A stretch of 64,000 nucleotides of DNA from an uncultured Oscillospiraceae bacterium (GTDB taxonomy: Bacteria; Bacillota; Clostridia; Oscillospirales; Ruminococcaceae): contig CAKSKU010000006.1 of assembly GCA_934465295.1 (NCBI GenBank), positions 1 to 64,000 of the forward strand, written 5' to 3'. The translations under genes and the position numbers were made by a program. This document shows positions 60,259 to 64,000 of this stretch, one piece after another. Position 1 is the stretch's first letter, and every line of letters starts with the position of its first letter. The notes under the pieces are model-generated. The model worked only from the letters and a program-made list of their open reading frames with translations, did not search any database and was not told where the DNA came from.

Positions 60259-60276
60259 TACGGGAGAAAATTCAAA

Positions 60277-60600
60277 ATGGCAAAGTTTTGCGGCATCATA
60301 GGGTTTGCGGAAACGGCTGAAACAGCCCCGGGTGTATGGAGGGAAGTTATTACTGAACGTCGGTACAAGGGCGACATTGGCAGGAACACACGGAAACTCG
60401 AAGATTCCGGAAACGTCAATGATGATATTAACATCTCGAACGAGATAAGTATCGTTGCTGATGCTTATGCCAACAATAATTTCTTTTCGATACGCTATGT
60501 TAAGTTTATGGGGGCGAAATGGAAAGTAAAGTCCGTTGATGTAAAGCCCCCGAGACTTGTATTGACCTTAGGGGGTGTTTACAATGCAGAGCAGGCTTGA
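60277..60600 (+). CDS. Head-closure / head-tail joining protein
   Basis: 107 aa. WREVITERRYKGDIGRNTRK and FFSIRYVKFMGAKWKVKSVD, a small beta-barrel seen at this position in siphophage operons. GGGAG before ATG. Confidence 0.75.
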   Translation: MAKFCGIIGFAETAETAPGVWREVITERRYKGDIGRNTRKLEDSGNVNDDINISNEISIVADAYANNNFFSIRYVKFMGAKWKVKSVDVKPPRLVLTLGGVYNAEQA

Positions 60601-60904
60601 ACTGCACTCCGAGCTATGCAGAATACTCGGGACAAAAAATGTGTACTATCAGCCCCCTGAGTCGATACGAATGAAATACCCCGCGATCGTTTACGATCTG
60701 GAGAGTATTGAAAATATTTTCAGCGGCAATACGATATACTTACAGAAATGCCTTTACAGGGTCATTGTTGTTGACGGTGATCCTGACAGTGAGGCTGTGA
60801 AGAAGATGTCGATGCTGCCGAGATGCAAGTATATAAAGCATTACATTGCTGATAATCTGAACCACGATGTTTTCAGGGTCGCTGTTGACGAAAAAACTTC
60901 ATAA
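60584..60904 (+). CDS. Head-tail connector / tail-completion protein
   Basis: 106 aa from ATG 60584 (GGGGGTG SD). LYRVIVVDGDPDSEAVKKMS and KYPAIVYDLESIENIFSGNT match tail terminator-like proteins placed between closure and tube genes. Confidence 0.75.
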   Translation: MQSRLELHSELCRILGTKNVYYQPPESIRMKYPAIVYDLESIENIFSGNTIYLQKCLYRVIVVDGDPDSEAVKKMSMLPRCKYIKHYIADNLNHDVFRVAVDEKTS

Positions 60905-60952
60905 GTGATGTCCCTTTTACTGTACACGTTTGAAAATATTTGTCGAAGATTA

Positions 60953-60981
60953 TGGACAGATATGCCGAAATGTGGTATAAT
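60953..60981 (+). promoter_or_regulatory. Sigma-A promoter of the second inserted unit
   Basis: TGGACA 60953-60958, 17-bp spacer, perfect TATAAT 60976-60981, 30 bp before ATG 61012. Confidence 0.8.
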
Positions 60982-61011
60982 TACGAAAAGGATAATTACG
61001 GAGGGATCGTT

Positions 61012-61410
61012 ATGTTTTGTTCCAAATGCGGAAACAAGCTTTCGGACGGAGATGCTTTCTGCAGCAAATGCGGTACGAAGGTCAATACTGACTGTCAAAG
61101 CGCCATACATCTTGTATGCCAGCACTGCGGAAGTGTTATGGACTACGATGATGAACAACAGATAGTAGCTTGTCCTTACTGTGGCTCGAGGGAGCTGGTC
61201 GAAGAAAGTGATGATGTCAAGATCGAGCGCATAAAGAGTAAGACAGTCCTTGCAAGAGAAAAGCAGGCTAATGACTTTGAGCTTGAGAAGGAACGTTATG
61301 CTGAAGAATTGAGACAGAAGAAGAATCGAGAGGATCTGTGGGCATTCGGGATAATCATGGGTATATGTGTACTTATAACAGTAGTCACGATCATATATGG
61401 ATTAATGTGA
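61012..61410 (+). CDS. Zinc-ribbon membrane protein
   Basis: 132 aa from ATG 61012 (GGAGGG upstream). Two zinc ribbons (CSKCGNKLSDGDAFCSKCG; CQHCGSVMDYDDEQ...CPYCG), charged helix, C-terminal TM (about 110-130). Has its own host-type promoter and terminator inside the structural operon, so likely expressed in the lysogen. Role unknown. Confidence 0.75.
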   Translation: MFCSKCGNKLSDGDAFCSKCGTKVNTDCQSAIHLVCQHCGSVMDYDDEQQIVACPYCGSRELVEESDDVKIERIKSKTVLAREKQANDFELEKERYAEELRQKKNREDLWAFGIIMGICVLITVVTIIYGLM

Positions 61411-61440
61411 TTATAATCAGTTAATGTAATGTTTTTTAGT

Positions 61441-61474
61441 GAGTCGGTACCTTAATCGGTATCGGCTCTTTTTT
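61441..61474 (+). terminator. Intrinsic terminator of the zinc-ribbon unit
   Basis: Eleven-bp stem GAGTCGGTACC / GGTATCGGCTC (two G-U), six T residues. Confidence 0.9.
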
Positions 61475-61506
61475 AATTTTATAAACCCAATAAGGAGGAA
61501 TTTATC

Positions 61507-62190
61507 ATGCCAAAGATGAAATGGGATCAGATCGGTGAAAGAACGTATGAGACCGGTGTCGAACAGTGCGCGCTTTTTCCTGTAACGGAAAAGACAGGCA
61601 AGTATGAGAACGGTGTGCCGTGGAACGGAGTTACCAAGGTTGAAGAAAGTCCATCGGGCGGTGAAGCTACGGCGGTTTATGCAAACAATAAACAGTATCT
61701 CAATCTTATGAGTGCTGAAAAGTTTGCTGCTACTCTCGGTGCATACACATATCCGGATGCGTTTGCGGAATGCGATGGTTCAAAGGAGATCGCTCCGGGT
61801 GTATTTGCAGGTCAGCAGGCTCGCAAGACGTTCGGTCTTGCATACAAGACCCTTAAGGGCAACGACACAAAGAGCACCGACTACGGCTACACTCTTCACC
61901 TTGTTTACGGTGCGCTCGCTTCACCGTCTTCAAAGTCATACAATACTGTAAACGAAAGCGCAGAAGCAGGTGAAATGTCGTGGTCTATCAACACCACGCC
62001 GGTCGATGTTCCGGGTGCAAAGCCTACTGCACATCTTAAAGTGGACAGCACTAAGGTCGATGCGGCTAAGCTCAAGGAACTTGAAGACGTTATCTACGGT
62101 AAGGACGGCGACGAAACCAACCCCAAGCTTCCTCTTCCGGAAGAAGTTATTAAACTCATCGGCAATGTCGCACAGGACGGCAACGTTTGA
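61507..62190 (+). CDS. Major tail tube protein
   Basis: 227 aa. TGVEQCALFPVTEKTGKYEN, AYTYPDAFAECDGSKEIAPG, FGLAYKTLKGNDTKSTDYGY, as in phi-29/lambda-like tube proteins of Firmicute siphophages. Strong AAGGAGGAATTTATC leader and rich codon bias fit an abundant structural protein. Confidence 0.88.
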   Translation: MPKMKWDQIGERTYETGVEQCALFPVTEKTGKYENGVPWNGVTKVEESPSGGEATAVYANNKQYLNLMSAEKFAATLGAYTYPDAFAECDGSKEIAPGVFAGQQARKTFGLAYKTLKGNDTKSTDYGYTLHLVYGALASPSSKSYNTVNESAEAGEMSWSINTTPVDVPGAKPTAHLKVDSTKVDAAKLKELEDVIYGKDGDETNPKLPLPEEVIKLIGNVAQDGNV

Positions 62191-62243
62191 TAAGCGCCGT
62201 ATAAGCACTATATAAGGACTGTATTCTTTTTTAACACCATATC

Positions 62244-62270
62244 GGGGGAGAGCTGTTTTCTCCCCCTTTT
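62244..62270 (+). terminator. Hairpin between tail tube and chaperone genes
   Basis: GGGGGAGA / TCTCCCCC stem, short loop, TTTT tail. Probably reduces expression of genes behind the abundant tube protein. Confidence 0.85.
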
Positions 62271-62293
62271 ATTTTTGAAAGGAGTTATTCACT

Positions 62294-62719
62294 ATGATAA
62301 CAAAAACAATTACTTACAATGACTATAACGGCAATGAAAGAACCGAAGATTTTCTTTTCAATCTCACTGCGGCTGAGCTCATGGAGATGGAAATGAGCGT
62401 CGATGGCGGACTTGCTGAAAAGATAGACAGGATCACCAAGACACAGAAAGCGCCCGAGCTTATTAAGATCTTCAAGGATCTTATCAACAGATCATACGGT
62501 GAAAAGAGTGATGACGGCAGAAGATTTGTAAAGGTAAATGATGCAGGTGTTCCGCTTTACATCGGCTTCACTCAGACAGAGGCCTATTCGCAGCTTTTTA
62601 TGGAGCTTGCTACCAACGCTGAAAAGGCTGCTGAATTCGTAAACGGCATTATTCCCACAGATGCTGCAAAAAGCATTGCAAGCAAGGCCGAACCCAAGGT
62701 AATCGAACTCAATAAGTAA
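62294..62719 (+). CDS. Tail assembly chaperone
   Basis: 141 aa. NLTAAELMEMEMSVDGGLAE, KAPELIKIFKDLINRSYGEK, FMELATNAEKAAEFVNGIIP: standard chaperone form upstream of the tape measure gene. TTTTTGAAAGGAG leader. Confidence 0.88.
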   Translation: MITKTITYNDYNGNERTEDFLFNLTAAELMEMEMSVDGGLAEKIDRITKTQKAPELIKIFKDLINRSYGEKSDDGRRFVKVNDAGVPLYIGFTQTEAYSQLFMELATNAEKAAEFVNGIIPTDAAKSIASKAEPKVIELNK

Positions 62720-62727
62720 AGGAGATA

Positions 62728-63276
62728 ATGAGAATGCTTAAGATAACAGTTCCGGCGGCTACATTATGGGATGAATCGAGAGAATGTTTTATACCTGTAA
62801 AAGAGCAGGAGCTTCAGCTTGAGCATTCTCTTGTTTCAATTTCAAAATGGGAGTCCAAACACCACAAGCCGTTCCTTTCCAAGAAGGGAAAGACTAATGA
62901 GGAGTCGATAGATTATGTTCGCTGTATGACACTTACGCAGAATGTTGACCCGAATGTTTATATTGCGCTTACAGCGGCTAACATGAAGGACATTGACAAA
63001 TACATCAATGACCCTATGACCGCCACGCAGATAAGAAAAAGGATGAGTGGGGCATCGGGAAATAAGCAGATAACTTCAGAGCTTATTTACTACTGGATGA
63101 CGGTGCTTCACATACCTTTTGAGTGTCAGAAATGGCATCTTTCGAGATTATTGACACTGATCGAGGTTGCAAATATTGAGGGACGGCCGCAGAAGAAGAT
63201 GTCGCCGGAAGAGGTAATGCGGCATAACGCAGAGCTAAACGCAAAAAGACGTGCAGCACTGCACAGTAAGGGCTGA
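62728..63276 (+). CDS. Second tail assembly protein
   Basis: 182 aa from ATG 62728 (AAAGGAG). LELEHSLVSISKWESKHHKP-like block, ESIDYVRCMTLTQNVDP, YYWMTVLHIPFECQKWHLSR; common between the first chaperone and tape measure. It is a separate gene here and not a frameshift extension. Confidence 0.75.
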   Translation: MRMLKITVPAATLWDESRECFIPVKEQELQLEHSLVSISKWESKHHKPFLSKKGKTNEESIDYVRCMTLTQNVDPNVYIALTAANMKDIDKYINDPMTATQIRKRMSGASGNKQITSELIYYWMTVLHIPFECQKWHLSRLLTLIEVANIEGRPQKKMSPEEVMRHNAELNAKRRAALHSKG

Positions 63277-63293
63277 TCCCGGGAGGTATAGGG

Positions 63294-63668
63294 ATGGTAC
63301 AGCTTACACAAAGAGGCAGTTTCGGGGGGATAGAGGCATTCCTTAAGCGTCCTGTTGATCCGACGCTTAAGAAATATCTTGAAAAATACGCAAAAGCGGG
63401 ACTTGATGCGTTAAAGGCGGCTACGCCAAAGGACACGGGGCTTACGGCTGCATCATGGTACTATGAGATCGTATGTGATAAAGGTCGTTCGGAGATACGA
63501 TACTGCAACTCGAATATTCAAAATGGAGTTCCTATTGCAGTCGTTTTACAGAATGGACACGCCACAAGGAACGGCGGTTGGGTACAGGGTATCGATTACA
63601 TAGATCCGGCGATTCGTCCGGTATTTGAGAAGATAGCTAAAGAAGCATGGGAGGAGGTCAGTAAATAA
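63294..63668 (+). CDS. HK97 gp10-like minor tail/connector protein
   Basis: 124 aa. YAKAGLDALKAATPKDTGLTA then SWYYEIV and VLQNGHATRNGGWVQG, marks of gp10-like proteins. Stop overlaps the tape-measure ATG (TAATG). Confidence 0.78.
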   Translation: MVQLTQRGSFGGIEAFLKRPVDPTLKKYLEKYAKAGLDALKAATPKDTGLTAASWYYEIVCDKGRSEIRYCNSNIQNGVPIAVVLQNGHATRNGGWVQGIDYIDPAIRPVFEKIAKEAWEEVSK

Positions 63669-64000
63669 TGAGTGATAATGTTGACGAAAAGGTCGTTCAG
63701 TTAAGGTTTGACAACAAACAGTTTGAGGCAAACGCTCAGAAGAGTATGTCAACGCTTGACAAGCTCAAAGAAAAACTTGGCTTCAAGAAGACAAATGATG
63801 AACTGAACGAATTAAACAAGACTGTCCAGAAAACAGACCTTTCTCCGCTCGGAAAGGCTGCTGAGGAGGTAAGTGTAAAATTTGACGCACTCGGCATAAT
63901 GGCGGCGAGGGTGTTGATGAACATTACCGACACAGCAATGAACACCGGCAAGAAACTTGTTGAGGCATTTACGATCGACCCCATAAAGTCGGGCTTCGAG
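63668..64000 (+). CDS. Tape measure protein, N-terminal part (runs off window)
   Basis: 111 codons visible: VVQLRFDNKQFEANAQKSMS, then TLDKLKEKLGF and a helical, Ala/Asp-rich stretch. SD GGAGG before ATG 63668. Sets tail length in siphophages. Confidence 0.85.
   Translation, partial: MSDNVDEKVVQLRFDNKQFEANAQKSMSTLDKLKEKLGFKKTNDELNELNKTVQKTDLSPLGKAAEEVSVKFDALGIMAARVLMNITDTAMNTGKKLVEAFTIDPIKSGFE

Overview
The window joins about 18.3 kb of low-GC Gram-positive (Firmicutes) chromosome to the left part of a large prophage that runs off the right edge. Gene content (ffs-dnaX-ybaB-recR cluster, YesM/YesN-type two-component pair, secreted GH5 glycanase, GGGtGRT-family gene next to a NifU-like gene) suggests a gut clostridial, Ruminococcus-like (Oscillospiraceae) host. 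The genus is an inference.

Host part, 1-18.3 kb. On the minus strand: a sugar-ABC solute-binding lipoprotein, YchF, a small membrane protein, and an McrC/McrB-like pair that lacks the usual recognition and nuclease hallmarks. On the plus strand: SRP RNA, a TPR membrane protein, dnaX, ybaB, recR, two tRNA-Gln genes, a DUF2461 protein, deoC, histidine kinase, GH5 enzyme, response regulator, and a NifU-like/GGGtGRT pair ending in a terminator.

Prophage part, about 18.4-64 kb, all genes on the plus strand. (i) 18.6-30.4 kb holds many short genes, mostly small membrane or zinc-ribbon proteins, with three DUF6353-like paralogues, a tRNA-like gene and a tyrosine integrase. (ii) 30.4-36.1 kb is a replication module: a 1341-aa protein that appears to join SF3 helicase, primase, exonuclease and family-B DNA polymerase domains, then an SSB-like protein and an SF2 helicase. 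(iii) 36.1-48.8 kb is accessory: a cell-wall hydrolase, an amber-interrupted toxin-50-like protein, a pentapeptide-repeat protein, HD and MazG-like enzymes, a group I intron with precisely placed splice sites, and an iteron-like cluster. (iv) 48.8-51.5 kb encodes a YonO/QDE-1-type single-chain RNA polymerase with the DFDGD motif. (v) 51.8-64 kb is an HK97-type structural operon (HNH, connector, terminase, portal, protease-capsid fusion, tail tube, chaperones, start of tape measure). It is interrupted by two units with their own sigma-A-type promoter and terminator, one of which encodes an ExbB/ExbD-like proton-channel cassette.

Two patterns tie the phage together. A 25-bp motif (CGC-N7-RCA-N7-TTATG) occurs 19 times at invariant spacing between 18.9 and 52.7 kb, nearly always between a GNRA-looped terminator and the next ribosome binding site. 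It looks like a phage-specific promoter or operator, and the encoded single-chain RNA polymerase is a plausible but unproven reader. Second, four unrelated proteins, including that polymerase, carry an HHG-x-x-G-x-x-WG type peptide motif, suggesting a shared targeting or packaging tag.
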